Source: Dehalococcoidia bacterium UBA5760 (GTDB lineage Bacteria; Chloroflexota; Dehalococcoidia; Dehalococcoidales; UBA5760). From it: a stretch of DNA of 39,302 nt. Under the pieces are notes generated by a model that was not told the origin of the DNA, did no database searches, and saw nothing but the letters and a program-made list of their open reading frames with translations. Positions 25,359 to 34,302 of this stretch are shown here, in pieces (the first letter of the stretch is position 1; every line of letters starts with the position of its first letter). Location: positions 1 to 39,302 of the forward strand of contig DIFA01000025.1 of assembly GCA_002418895.1 (NCBI GenBank), written 5' to 3'. Made by a program: the position numbers and the translations under genes.

Positions 25359-27440
25359 ATGCCCAAAGTCGCATTTACGTTGAATGGGAAAAGGATTGAA
25401 GCAGAGGTCGGAACCACTATTCTGGAAGCGGCCGAGCAGCAGGGAATCAGACTACCCACCCTGTGCCATGACTCACGCCTTAAGCCTACTGCCGCCTGTC
25501 GCCTCTGCCTGGTGGAGGTAGAAAAAGCACGCGGGCCGATGCCGGCCTGTACCACACCGATAACCGAAGGCATGATAATCAGAACCGCCAGTGATGACCT
25601 GAGCAACATGCGCCGCATGGCCCTGGAGCTGATCCTCTCTGACCACTATGGTGACTGTATTGCACCCTGCAGGCTAACCTGCCCGGCAGGCATAGACATT
25701 CAGGGCCATATCGCCCTTACTGCCCAGGGCAAATATCGGGAAGCACTGGCTCTAATCAAGGAATCCAACCCGCTGCCCCTGGTCTGCGGCCGGGTGTGCC
25801 CCCGTTTCTGCGAAACCGAGTGCCGCCGCAACCGGGTAGATGAACCGGTAGCAATAAACTCGTTAAAGCGATTCGTCGCCGACTACGATATGAATAGCAA
25901 GGACCAATACCTGCCGGAACCCAAACCGGCAACAGGCCGCCGTGTTGCTATCATCGGCGGAGGTCCGGCCGGTCTGACCGCCGCTTACTACCTCGGGCTG
26001 GAAGGACATACGGTAACCATTCTTGAAGCCAGTCCCGAGCTCGGGGGAATGCTGAGATACGGTATTCCCGAATACCGGTTACCCAAAGCAATTTTGGACA
26101 AAGAAATAGCTGATATCACACGCCTGTGCCACAAAGTCCGCTGCAACGCCTCACTGGGCAAAGACTTCACTATCGAAAGCCTCAAGAAAACAGGTTACGA
26201 GGCAATCTTTATCGCCATCGGAGCACAAGCCAATCAGAAAATGAAAATCGAGGGGGAAAATCTGCCCGGTGTACTCTCCGGAATCGAATTCTTAAGAGAT
26301 GTAACCCTGGGTAATAAGGTATCCCTGGGTAATAAGATAACCGTAATCGGCGGTGGCAACACCGCAATGGATGTCGCCCGTACCGCCGTCAGGCTGGGGG
26401 TGAAAGAAGTAAATGTCGTCTACCGCCGCTCCAGATTGGAGATGCCAGCTAATGCCGAGGAAATAGAACAGGCTGAGGAAGAAGGGGTCCGCTTCCAGTT
26501 CCTGACCGCCCCGGTAAAGGCCAGCGCCAGAGCAGGCAAAGTCGCTGCTATGGAATGTATCAAGATGGCGCTTGGTGAGCCGGACAGCTCCGGCCGGCGC
26601 CGCCCCGAGCCGATAGCCGGCTCCGAATTCACGATGGAGGTGGATAATATTATCGCCGCCATCGGGCAGGCCATGGATAATCCCAACCTGGACCGGGACA
26701 GCCAGATCGGAATCAGCAAGAGAAACTACATCAGTATCAATGATGAGAATATGGCTACCTCCGTAGCTGGAGTATTCTCCGGTGGCGACTGTACCTCAGG
26801 ACCAGCCACTGCGGTTGAGGCTATCGGCGCAGGGAGGAGAGCAGCCAGTTCAATAAACAAATACCTCAACGGACAGCCGGTAGTACCGGATGTGAAAAGC
26901 TACAGCTGTAGCAAGGGTGAGCTGGAAGATATCGACTCCACCGATTTCGCCGATGTCGAGCGCATTGCCAGAACCAAACAAGCTATCCTCGACCCGGAAG
27001 AGCGTAAGAAGAGCTTTGCCGAGATGGAGTTCACCCTCAGCGAGAAAAAGGCGCTCAAGGAAGCAGAACGCTGTCTTGGCTGTGGCTGCCATGCCAGATT
27101 CGACTGCAAGCTGCGTGAGTTAGCGACCGAGTATCAGGTAAACGATGCCCACTACGCCGGCGCAAAACATCACCTGCCCATTAACAAGAGCGAGCATCCA
27201 TTTATCTTAAGAGACCAGAATAAGTGTATTCTGTGTGGCAGGTGCATCCGGATATGTAGCGAGATTAAAGGGCTCAGCGTCTTTGGCTTTGTGGAGCGAG
27301 GCTTTGAGACTAGGGTAGAGCCGACCCTGGGCATGCCGTTATCCGAAACTAGGTGTGACTCCTGCGGTCTGTGTGTTTCCACCTGTCCTACCGGAGCATT
27401 GGGAACAAAAGCACCACTGCCCGAGATATTAACCGACTAA
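25359..27440 (+). CDS. NuoG-type [2Fe-2S] / GltD(NfnB)-like flavoprotein / ferredoxin fusion
   Basis: 693 aa, start ATG at 25359 with AGGAGAGG upstream; an earlier in-frame ATG inside the previous gene has no ribosome site. Domain order: [2Fe-2S] ferredoxin with C36-x10-C47-x2-C50-x13-C64, the exact NuoG spacing; two 4Fe-4S sites of GltD type (C100, C104, C108; C143, C147, C151, C155); FAD site VAIIGGGPAG (196-205); NAD(P) site VIGGGNTAMDVART; then a C-terminal pair of 4Fe-4S motifs (CILCGRCIRIC, CDSCGLCVSTCPTG). It resembles a fusion of a hydrogenase N-terminus with the glutamate-synthase-like NfnB subunit. No H-cluster or molybdopterin domain is present. Likely the third subunit of an NAD(P)H-linked electron-transferring, perhaps bifurcating, complex. 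Confidence 0.9.
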   Translation: MPKVAFTLNGKRIEAEVGTTILEAAEQQGIRLPTLCHDSRLKPTAACRLCLVEVEKARGPMPACTTPITEGMIIRTASDDLSNMRRMALELILSDHYGDCIAPCRLTCPAGIDIQGHIALTAQGKYREALALIKESNPLPLVCGRVCPRFCETECRRNRVDEPVAINSLKRFVADYDMNSKDQYLPEPKPATGRRVAIIGGGPAGLTAAYYLGLEGHTVTILEASPELGGMLRYGIPEYRLPKAILDKEIADITRLCHKVRCNASLGKDFTIESLKKTGYEAIFIAIGAQANQKMKIEGENLPGVLSGIEFLRDVTLGNKVSLGNKITVIGGGNTAMDVARTAVRLGVKEVNVVYRRSRLEMPANAEEIEQAEEEGVRFQFLTAPVKASARAGKVAAMECIKMALGEPDSSGRRRPEPIAGSEFTMEVDNIIAAIGQAMDNPNLDRDSQIGISKRNYISINDENMATSVAGVFSGGDCTSGPATAVEAIGAGRRAASSINKYLNGQPVVPDVKSYSCSKGELEDIDSTDFADVERIARTKQAILDPEERKKSFAEMEFTLSEKKALKEAERCLGCGCHARFDCKLRELATEYQVNDAHYAGAKHHLPINKSEHPFILRDQNKCILCGRCIRICSEIKGLSVFGFVERGFETRVEPTLGMPLSETRCDSCGLCVSTCPTGALGTKAPLPEILTD

Positions 27441-27496
27441 CAGACCAATAAGCAACGCAGCATAAAACGGTATCTGCTGAATTACCGCTGAAGTAA

Positions 27497-28312
27497 TTAA
27501 GCTGTATCCGGCTTTATCCCGACCCCCTTAAACCAGGTGTAGAACAAGGTACCGCCGGGAGATTCCGCAGTATGGCGCAGATCATCAATGCCTTTCCGCC
27601 AGGTTACTTCGGCAATAAGCCCCAGATTGAGCGCCTGTTCTCTCGCCGTCTCAAGCATCGGCACCATAATCTTGCTGACCCCATCGTTCATCAGTCGAGG
27701 GTTGCTACCATCGGCATACAGCCAGCGGGGTAAGACGTATCCGATGTCGAAGCCGGACTGTTCCAGCAACCGGTATAGCTGGCGACCGATCAGAGGATTA
27801 TGGCCAAGGTGTTTCTGCACATCTATCAGACACTGCCATACCTTGCGGGACTCAGCCGTCTCCGGATACCAGAAACATGATCCATGGTCGCCCTCAATTA
27901 CCGTTATTGCACCCCCCTTCTTAAGCACCCTCTTCAACTCGATAAGTGCATCAACCGGTCGGTCAAGATGCTCCAAGACAAAACAGACAAAGACATGGTC
28001 AAAAATTCCTTCTCTAAACGGCAGGGTCAGAATATCAGACTGCTGTAGGGAAACGACCCCTATACCCTGATTATCGATAATGGCACCGGCCCTTCTGAGA
28101 GAGTCCAGCGAGATGTCTACCGATACAATCCTGGCACGGGGACTACGTCTGGCCAGGATCACCGTCTGTGCACCGATTCCGCAGCCGGCTTCTAATATCA
28201 GATTACCAGCGGGGTAGCTGGTATCAGAATGCAGCAGATCCTCAATAATCAGGGACTGCTCACGCAACCGTTGCGCCTCCCTTTCCGAATAACCGTGCAC
28301 ATACCGGTGCAT
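27497..28312 (-). CDS. Class I SAM-dependent methyltransferase, substrate unknown
   Basis: 271 aa from the ATG at 28312, which has AAGGAGG just upstream; the longer ORF from 28333 lacks a site. SAM motif I is LILEAGCGIGAQTVIL, followed by IVSVDIS, the DILTLPF block, and FVLEHLDRPVDALIELKRVLKKGG (Methyltransf_11 type). The C-terminal half (GRQLYRLLEQSGFDIGYVLPRW and beyond) is probably a substrate-binding cap. The pattern fits UbiE-like and small-molecule methyltransferases, but nothing in the neighbourhood names a substrate. It is convergent with the redox operon and divergent from pdxS. Confidence 0.85.
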   Translation of the reverse strand: MHRYVHGYSEREAQRLREQSLIIEDLLHSDTSYPAGNLILEAGCGIGAQTVILARRSPRARIVSVDISLDSLRRAGAIIDNQGIGVVSLQQSDILTLPFREGIFDHVFVCFVLEHLDRPVDALIELKRVLKKGGAITVIEGDHGSCFWYPETAESRKVWQCLIDVQKHLGHNPLIGRQLYRLLEQSGFDIGYVLPRWLYADGSNPRLMNDGVSKIMVPMLETAREQALNLGLIAEVTWRKGIDDLRHTAESPGGTLFYTWFKGVGIKPDTA

Positions 28313-28422
28313 ATATCCCTCCTTCACAAACAAACGCTACCAACATAATTATACAGACCATCCGCCTAATTACCAACCCGAAGGACAGGCGTGGCGACGA
28401 TAGATACCGGAGTCATAGTTTC

Positions 28423-28451
28423 TTGATAAGCAAACCCGACGGTGATAAAAT
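28423..28451 (+). promoter_or_regulatory. Promoter of the pdxST operon
   Basis: TTGATA (28423-28428), 17-nt spacer, TAAAAT (28446-28451), with TGA before the -10 acting as an extended element. Start near 28458, about 50 nt before pdxS. GAGGGGG serves as ribosome site. Confidence 0.7.
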
Positions 28452-28509
28452 ATACTTAGAAAATACACACAGAAAAAGCAACAAAATTACAGCAGAGGGG
28501 GCATAAAAG

Positions 28510-29391
28510 ATGGAAACTGGCACATGGAAGGTCAAGACCGGGCTGGCGCAAATGCTGAAGGGGGGAGTGATCATGGACGTGGTTACCCCCGAGCATGCCA
28601 GGATAGCCCAGGAAGCCGGCGCCTGTGCTGTAATGGCACTGGAGAGAGTACCCGCTGACATCCGTGCCGCTGGTGGAGTAGCCCGCATGGCCGACCCGAC
28701 CGTTATCGAAAACATTAAGAAGGCCGTCTCAATACCGGTAATGGCAAAATGCCGCATCGGTCATTTCGTGGAGGCCCAGGCACTGGAGGCACTCGGTATC
28801 GATTACATCGACGAGTCAGAAGTGCTTACCCCTGCTGATGAAGCACACCACATCTGGAAACACGACTTCAAGGTACCCTTTGTCTGCGGCTGTCGTAACC
28901 TCGGCGAGGCACTGCGCCGCCTTGGCGAAGGGGCTGCTATGATACGGACTAAAGGAGAGGCAGGCACCGGTAATGTTGTCGAAGCCGTCAGACATATGCG
29001 AGCGGTTACGGATGCTATTCGTAAACTGGTAAATATGCCCGAGGAAGAACTGATGGCAGAGGCCAAGGAAATGAGTGCCCCTTTCGAGCTGGTCCAGGAG
29101 ATACATAAAACGGGGAAACTGCCGGTAGTCAACTTTGCCGCTGGCGGTGTAGCTACTCCGGCTGATGCCGCCCTGATGATGCAGCTGGGCGCCGACGGGG
29201 TCTTTGTCGGCTCCGGTATCTTTAAGTCTGCCAAACCCGAGGTCATGGCCAAGGCCATCGTCAAGGCGACCACCCACTATCAGGACGCCGCAATCATCGC
29301 CGAGGTTTCCAAGAACCTGGGCGATGCCATGCCCGGGCTGGATATCAAGCAAATCCCCACCGAAGAACTGCTGGCATCCCGAGGCTGGTAA
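28510..29391 (+). CDS. pdxS: Pyridoxal 5'-phosphate synthase, PdxS subunit
   Basis: 293 aa. PdxS forms PLP from ribose 5-phosphate, glyceraldehyde 3-phosphate and ammonia delivered by PdxT. The active-site residues are in place: Asp23 in VIMDVVTPEHA, Lys80 in VMAKCRIGH and Lys148 in IRTKGEAGTGN. The phosphate-binding FAAGGVATPADAALMMQLGADGVFVGSGIF block is also present. The stop codon lies one base before the pdxT start, so translation is coupled. This is the deoxyxylulose-independent route to vitamin B6. Confidence 0.98.
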   Translation: METGTWKVKTGLAQMLKGGVIMDVVTPEHARIAQEAGACAVMALERVPADIRAAGGVARMADPTVIENIKKAVSIPVMAKCRIGHFVEAQALEALGIDYIDESEVLTPADEAHHIWKHDFKVPFVCGCRNLGEALRRLGEGAAMIRTKGEAGTGNVVEAVRHMRAVTDAIRKLVNMPEEELMAEAKEMSAPFELVQEIHKTGKLPVVNFAAGGVATPADAALMMQLGADGVFVGSGIFKSAKPEVMAKAIVKATTHYQDAAIIAEVSKNLGDAMPGLDIKQIPTEELLASRGW

Positions 29392-29392
29392 G

Positions 29393-29977
29393 ATGAGAAT
29401 AGGTGTCCTTGCCATGCAGGGAGCCTTTGCCGAACACATAGCCATGCTGCGCCAGCTAAAGGTAGAAGCACTACCTGTCCGTCTACCCTCGGAGCTTGAG
29501 AATATGGATGGGTTGGTTATCCCGGGTGGAGAAAGCACCTCTATCGGTCGCCTGATAGCAGTCTATAAGCTGGCCGACGAAGTGAAAAAGTTTGCCGAGA
29601 GAGGGCTACCCATATTTGGCACCTGCGCCGGAATGATACTACTCGCTAGAGAAATCTCAGACTCCGACGTCGAACCCCTGGGGCTGATGGACATCACGGT
29701 GAGACGTAATGCCTTCGGACGACAGAAGGATAGCTTTGAGGCTGAACTGAATATACCGGCGCTGGGAGAAAAACCATTCCTTGGCATCTTCATCCGTGCT
29801 CCCTTAATTGAGAAGGTCAATGGCAAAACCGAGATACTGGCCAGGCTGGGCGACGGTACCATCGTCGCCGCCAGGCAGGGCAAACTGCTGGCGGCTGCTT
29901 TCCACCCCGAGCTGACCGACGACCTGAGATTTCATCAGTATTTTTTAGATATTGCTGCCGAGAGCAATAAATCCTAA
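29393..29977 (+). CDS. pdxT: Pyridoxal 5'-phosphate synthase glutaminase, PdxT subunit
   Basis: 194 aa class I glutaminase that supplies ammonia to PdxS. The triad is Cys78 (GTCAGM), His171 and Glu173 (FHPEL). It begins MRIGVLAMQGAFAEH and carries GLVIPGGESTS, both family signatures. The ATG at 29393 directly follows the pdxS stop; the longer ORF upstream overlaps pdxS out of frame and is not real protein. Confidence 0.98.
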   Translation: MRIGVLAMQGAFAEHIAMLRQLKVEALPVRLPSELENMDGLVIPGGESTSIGRLIAVYKLADEVKKFAERGLPIFGTCAGMILLAREISDSDVEPLGLMDITVRRNAFGRQKDSFEAELNIPALGEKPFLGIFIRAPLIEKVNGKTEILARLGDGTIVAARQGKLLAAAFHPELTDDLRFHQYFLDIAAESNKS

Positions 29978-29991
29978 ACAGGGGAACACCT

Positions 29992-31521
29992 TTGCAAAAG
30001 GTTATGCAAAAGGTTATCACCGATGACCTGGATGCCTTGCTCAACATCCTACCGCCACACATTCGTCAGCCACTATGCGACCAAGGGAACAACAGTGATC
30101 TGCTGGAAGTAGTCCTTGATCTGGGCCGGCCTGCAGAAGCCCGTTTTCCGGCGCGGGAAATAATCCTTAACCCCAAAGAAATTGACGAAGCCGACCTTGA
30201 TTACGTCGTCTCACGTATCGGTGCTTTCGGCGATGACAACCGGGCCGGCATTGAGCGCACGCTGCATCGTATCTCCGCTATCCGCAACCGCAAACGGCGT
30301 ATCGTCGGACTCACCTGCCGTGTGGGACGGGCTGTCTTCGGCACAATAAAGATTATCGAAGACCTCGTCGAGACCGGCAAGGGAGTCCTCCTCTTGGGTG
30401 GTCCCGGTGTAGGCAAGACCACCATGCTCCGTGAGGTCGCCCGGGTACTCGCTGACGACTTCGGGAAACGGGTTATCATTGTTGATACCTCAAACGAAAT
30501 CGCCGGCGACGGCGATATTCCCCACCCGGCTATCGGACACGCCCGCCGGATGCAGGTAGCCACCCCTACCAAGCAACACGCCGTAATGATTGAGGCGGTG
30601 GAGAATCATATGCCCGAGGTAATTGTAATTGATGAAATCGGTACCGAACTCGAGGCACAGGCAGCCCGCACTATTGCCGAGCGCGGCGTGCAGCTAATCG
30701 CCACCGCCCACGGAAACACTCTGGAAAATCTAATGATGAACCCTACCCTCTGTGACCTTATCGGCGGCATCCAGTCGGTAACCCTGGGTGACGAAGAAGC
30801 CAAGCGAAGGGGTACCCAGAAATCGATCCTGGAACGTACCTCATCCCCCACCTTCGACATCGTTGTTGAAATCCAGGGCTGGGACAGGGTTGCCATCCGG
30901 CCTGACGTCGGCGAGGCGGTCGACGCCATCCTACGCGGCCAGGTGCTGGATACCGAAACCCGCTGGCTGGACGAAAACGGCGAGATCAAGATAGTAAAGC
31001 AAGCCCCGACCAACACCTCGACAAGAACATTCAGAGCCAGAAAACCCCTCAAGAAAAATGAGCCGGCGAAGGTTTATCTCTACGGGATAAACCGGGGGCG
31101 GCTGGAACAAGTTACCAAAGAGATGCAGCTAGAACTGGATATAGTGCCAAACTTGAGCGAGGCTAATCTTTTTATCACCTCGAAAAACTACTTCCGCCGT
31201 AAGCCACAAAAGGTAAGGGATGCTGAAGCAGCCAACCTGCCTCTCTATGTCTTAAGGAGCAATACCCCGGCTCAGATGAGACAACTTTTGGCTGACATCT
31301 ACCCGGTAGAGAATCAGGACAAATCAAATTCCTTAAAGCGTGCCTTAGGTGAGGCGGAAGAAGCGGTTACCCAGGTAAAGGAGGGGGAGCAGGAAGGAAT
31401 AGAACTCAGTCCGCAGAGTGCTTACATACGTCGCCTGCAGCATCTGGTAGCAAGAAGAAACGATCTGCTCTCCCAGAGCACCGGCAAAGACCCCAACCGC
31501 AGGGTGAGAATTTATCGGTAA
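29992..31521 (+). CDS. Ycf45/SpoIIIAA-like AAA ATPase with C-terminal extension
   Basis: 509 aa. The core is a RecA-like/AAA ATPase with Walker A GGPGVGKTT (136-144) and Walker B VIVIDEIGTE (about 211-220), preceded by LTCRVGRAVFGT and followed by AERGVQLIATAHGNTLENL, a pattern shared by chloroplast Ycf45 and sporulation SpoIIIAA. Members of the Ycf45 group often have a C-terminal R3H nucleic-acid-binding domain; the last 160 residues here (VYLYGINRGRLEQV onward) fit that architecture loosely. Function is unknown. I start at TTG 29992, six bases after GGGGA; ATG 30004 lies four codons in. The gene follows pdxT by 14 bp. Confidence 0.85.
   Translation: MQKVMQKVITDDLDALLNILPPHIRQPLCDQGNNSDLLEVVLDLGRPAEARFPAREIILNPKEIDEADLDYVVSRIGAFGDDNRAGIERTLHRISAIRNRKRRIVGLTCRVGRAVFGTIKIIEDLVETGKGVLLLGGPGVGKTTMLREVARVLADDFGKRVIIVDTSNEIAGDGDIPHPAIGHARRMQVATPTKQHAVMIEAVENHMPEVIVIDEIGTELEAQAARTIAERGVQLIATAHGNTLENLMMNPTLCDLIGGIQSVTLGDEEAKRRGTQKSILERTSSPTFDIVVEIQGWDRVAIRPDVGEAVDAILRGQVLDTETRWLDENGEIKIVKQAPTNTSTRTFRARKPLKKNEPAKVYLYGINRGRLEQVTKEMQLELDIVPNLSEANLFITSKNYFRRKPQKVRDAEAANLPLYVLRSNTPAQMRQLLADIYPVENQDKSNSLKRALGEAEEAVTQVKEGEQEGIELSPQSAYIRRLQHLVARRNDLLSQSTGKDPNRRVRIYR
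29993..30016 (+). repeat. 12-bp perfect tandem duplication at the start of the Ycf45-like gene
   Basis: TGCAAAAGGTTA occurs twice back to back (29993-30004 and 30005-30016), giving the repeated residues QKV near the N-terminus. It is in frame and creates the ATG at 30004. Confidence 0.9.
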
Positions 31522-31573
31522 GCGGAGAGGGAAACAGGATTATGGGCCACCGAATAATATAAATGAGGTAGTT

Positions 31574-32200
31574 ATGTCCCTGTTCATCACCTTCGAGGGG
31601 GGAGAAGGAAGCGGCAAGAGCGTTCAGTCTAGACTACTATACCGGAGACTGTTGCACCTGTCCGTTCCGGCCATCCTGACCTACGAACCCGGCGGTACGC
31701 CGCTGGGCAAGAAGCTGGGACGCTGGTTGAAATGGACTGATGATAAGAATATCACACCGCTGGTCGAGCTGCTACTGTTTAACGCCGCCCGCGCCCAATC
31801 GGTAACCGAGGTAATCATACCCGGCCTGAAAAATGGCGAAGTGGTTATCAGCGACCGCTATGCCGACTCTACCACAGTATATCAGGGATATGGACGGGGG
31901 CTGGATATGGCAACCGTCAAAGCTACCAATAACGCCGCCACTCAAGGGCTTAAACCGGAACTGACCATCCTTCTCGACATACCCACCGAATTGGGACTTA
32001 CCCGCAAGAAGGGCAGCCACCGAGACCGCTTCGAACAGGAAGAGCTAGCCTTTCACCACAAGATAAGGGAGGGCTACCTCAAGCTGGCTGCTGACGAACC
32101 CGAACGCTGGCTGGTCGTAGACGCCACACAGAGTAAGGAGAAGGTGGCCGGGGCTATCTGGCAACGGGTAAGTCGACTGCTGGGCAGAGAGAGTGACTGA
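31574..32200 (+). CDS. tmk: Thymidylate kinase
   Basis: 208 aa P-loop kinase that phosphorylates dTMP to dTDP. Walker A is GGEGSGKS (9-16), TYEPGGTPLG is the dTMP-contacting segment, and DRYADSTTVYQG (from 94) is the family signature. The lid region is LTRKKGSHRDRFEQEE. Length is typical. Its stop lies inside the start of mnmA (8-nt overlap if mnmA begins at GTG 32193). Confidence 0.95.
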   Translation: MSLFITFEGGEGSGKSVQSRLLYRRLLHLSVPAILTYEPGGTPLGKKLGRWLKWTDDKNITPLVELLLFNAARAQSVTEVIIPGLKNGEVVISDRYADSTTVYQGYGRGLDMATVKATNNAATQGLKPELTILLDIPTELGLTRKKGSHRDRFEQEELAFHHKIREGYLKLAADEPERWLVVDATQSKEKVAGAIWQRVSRLLGRESD

Positions 32201-33272
32201 AAAAAAGATGTCCGGTAAGCGAGTGGTTGTGGCGATGAGCGGCGGAGTGGACTCTCTAATGGCAGCCGCCCTGCTCAGTGAGGCCGGTAATCAAACAAGC
32301 GGCGTTTATTTGAAGCTCTGGAAAGGCCCCGATCAGGAAAAGAATATCGCTGCCCTCAGAGATAACTGCCGGCGGCTGGCAATATCCCTCCGGATACTCA
32401 ATCTGGAAGAAGAGTTTCAGGAGCTTATAATCGACTACTTCTGTCTGGAGTACAACCACGGCCGGACACCAAACCCCTGTACTATCTGCAACCAAAGAAT
32501 CAAGTTCGGGCTGCTATTCGACAGGGTAATGGAAACGGGAGCCGACTATCTGGCTACCGGCCACTACGCCCGTATCGAGTCCTCCGGGGAAGGGCATCAT
32601 CTCCTCGAAGGGGCAGACCCGACCAAAGACCAGTCCTATTTCCTCTACCGACTCGGGCAACGGGAACTGAAGCACCTGCTCTTCCCTCTGGGTAGCCTCC
32701 ACAAATCCGAGGTTAGGCAGATGGCCGCCCGGCGCGGCTTGGCTACTGACAGCCCACGGGAGAGCCAGGACATCTGCTTCATCCCGGGTAATGACTATCG
32801 CCAGTTTTTGACCGGGCACATCACCACAAAACCCGGGGATATTACCGACACGGAAGGTAACGTCCTGGGCAGACACAACGGCATGGCTCTCTACACTGTA
32901 GGGCAAAGACAGGGACTGGGCTTAAGCTCGAAGGAAAGGCTTTATGTGCTCAAGCTTGATCCCAACACCAACAGAGTAATAGTCGGCACCAGGAACCAAC
33001 TGTTAGGCAACAGGCTTAATGCCAGCCGGCTAAGCTGGATCAGGGGAATACCTCCACAAGGGACAAGCAAAATAACGGCCAAAATCCGCTACGGCTCAGC
33101 CCGGGCAGCCGCTAGGTTATACTTAGAGGGTAATACCGCCAAGGTCACCTTCAATAAGCCCCAGAGTGCAATTACCCCGGGGCAGGATGTCGTTTTCTAC
33201 CAGGGCAGTGAGGTGCTGGGCGGGGGTATAATAGAAGTAGAGGGAAGCAAAGAGCGTGATATCCAGATCTAA
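32193..33272 (+). CDS. mnmA: tRNA-specific 2-thiouridylase MnmA
   Basis: 359 aa enzyme that makes 2-thiouridine at tRNA position 34 using ATP. PP-loop SGGVDS is at 16-21; catalytic cysteines are Cys96 (PNPCTICN) and Cys195 (SQDICFIPG). The ATGHYAR, KDQSYFLY and YTVGQRQGLG segments are characteristic. The GTG at 32193 overlaps tmk by 8 nt; an ATG at 32208 is the alternative start and would remove only five residues. Together with Elp3 and the Trm9-like enzyme elsewhere in this window it could give mcm5s2U34. Confidence 0.96.
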   Translation: MTEKKMSGKRVVVAMSGGVDSLMAAALLSEAGNQTSGVYLKLWKGPDQEKNIAALRDNCRRLAISLRILNLEEEFQELIIDYFCLEYNHGRTPNPCTICNQRIKFGLLFDRVMETGADYLATGHYARIESSGEGHHLLEGADPTKDQSYFLYRLGQRELKHLLFPLGSLHKSEVRQMAARRGLATDSPRESQDICFIPGNDYRQFLTGHITTKPGDITDTEGNVLGRHNGMALYTVGQRQGLGLSSKERLYVLKLDPNTNRVIVGTRNQLLGNRLNASRLSWIRGIPPQGTSKITAKIRYGSARAAARLYLEGNTAKVTFNKPQSAITPGQDVVFYQGSEVLGGGIIEVEGSKERDIQI

Positions 33273-33891
33273 TAAACCATCCTTTATTGAGGAAGAACTT
33301 CTCAGGGCTAATGGCTATCAGCTTGTTGCCGGCGTTGATGAAGCCGGCCGGGGTGCCCTGGCCGGTCCGGTAGCCGCCGCCGCCGTCATGCTACCCGCCA
33401 GGATAGATACTTCCTGGCAGGATGAGGTAAGGGACTCCAAGCAGCTAAGTCCGACCCGAAGGGAGTACCTCTTTCAGCACATCAGGGAGACGGCTATCGC
33501 GGCAGGCATCGGGCTGGTGCCACCTGAGACGATTGATGCCCAGGGAATAGTCAAGGCAACGAAACTCGCCATGAAAATAGCTATTGAGCAACTCGCACCA
33601 GCACCCGACTATCTTATTATCGACTATCTAACCCTCCCCGAGATATCCCTGCCGCAAAAGGGAATCACCAACGGCGACCGGTTATGCTTCTCCATTGCCT
33701 GCGCCTCTATCATCGCCAAGGTGTTCCGCGACCGTTTTATGATTCGGCTGGACGATACCTACCCCGGCTACGGACTAGCCAGACACAAGGGCTATGGAAC
33801 ACGGGAACACCTTTTCCGCCTCAGCCAGATGGGAACCTGCCCGATTCATCGCCACTCCTTCAGGCCGGTCAGGCAGGTAAGCGAACGATGA
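33256..33891 (+). CDS. rnhB: Ribonuclease HII
   Basis: 211 aa. Removes RNA from RNA-DNA hybrids and misincorporated ribonucleotides. The N-terminal VAGVDEAGRGALAGPVAAA holds Asp28 and Glu29; RDSKQLSP follows, then IIDYL with Asp123, and SIIAKVFRDRFM with the last metal-binding Asp. The C-terminal HKGYGTREH block is usual. It starts at GTG 33256 inside the end of mnmA (17-nt overlap). Confidence 0.96.
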   Translation: MISRSNKPSFIEEELLRANGYQLVAGVDEAGRGALAGPVAAAAVMLPARIDTSWQDEVRDSKQLSPTRREYLFQHIRETAIAAGIGLVPPETIDAQGIVKATKLAMKIAIEQLAPAPDYLIIDYLTLPEISLPQKGITNGDRLCFSIACASIIAKVFRDRFMIRLDDTYPGYGLARHKGYGTREHLFRLSQMGTCPIHRHSFRPVRQVSER

Positions 33892-34253
33892 AACGCCGAG
33901 ATACCGGTATGCTGGGTGAAAGAATAGCCCTTGACTTCCTCAAAAAACGTGGCTATCACATTCTGGAGACAAACTACCGCTGTCCGCGAGGAGAGATTGA
34001 TATCATCGCCAGGCATAAGGATTACCTCGCCTTTATCGAAGTGAGAACAAAAAGGAGCCTCGACTTCGGTAGTCCGGAGGAATCAATTACGCCGGTCAAG
34101 AAGGAAAGGTTGAGAACAACCGCCCTTCACTACCGGCAGAGCCACCGTAATATACCCTCGCTATGGCGTATTGATATCGTAGCGATAGAGCTGGACGAAA
34201 AAAGCAAGCCGTCCCGTATTGAGCTTATTGATAATGCAGTGGGTGATGACTAA
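33888..34253 (+). CDS. YraN/UPF0102 family endonuclease-like protein
   Basis: 121 aa, overlapping the rnhB stop by four bases (ATGA). The restriction-endonuclease-like core shows GEIDIIA (Glu36, Asp38) and AFIEVRTKR (Glu51, Lys55), the family's hallmark, with GERIALDFLKKRGY near the N-terminus. UPF0102 proteins often follow rnhB and are thought to act on DNA, though the function is not established. The much longer ORF reading from 33684 is rnhB in another frame. Confidence 0.92.
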   Translation: MKRRDTGMLGERIALDFLKKRGYHILETNYRCPRGEIDIIARHKDYLAFIEVRTKRSLDFGSPEESITPVKKERLRTTALHYRQSHRNIPSLWRIDIVAIELDEKSKPSRIELIDNAVGDD

Positions 34254-34302
34254 GACATATCTCTTTACCACCTGCTTCCAATTATGTTAGAATTAGCCGC
34301 CA

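Noticed and set aside
34254..34302. TPP riboswitch before the ThiD2-ThiE gene
   Set aside because: The gap is only 49 bp and shows no thi-box sequences.
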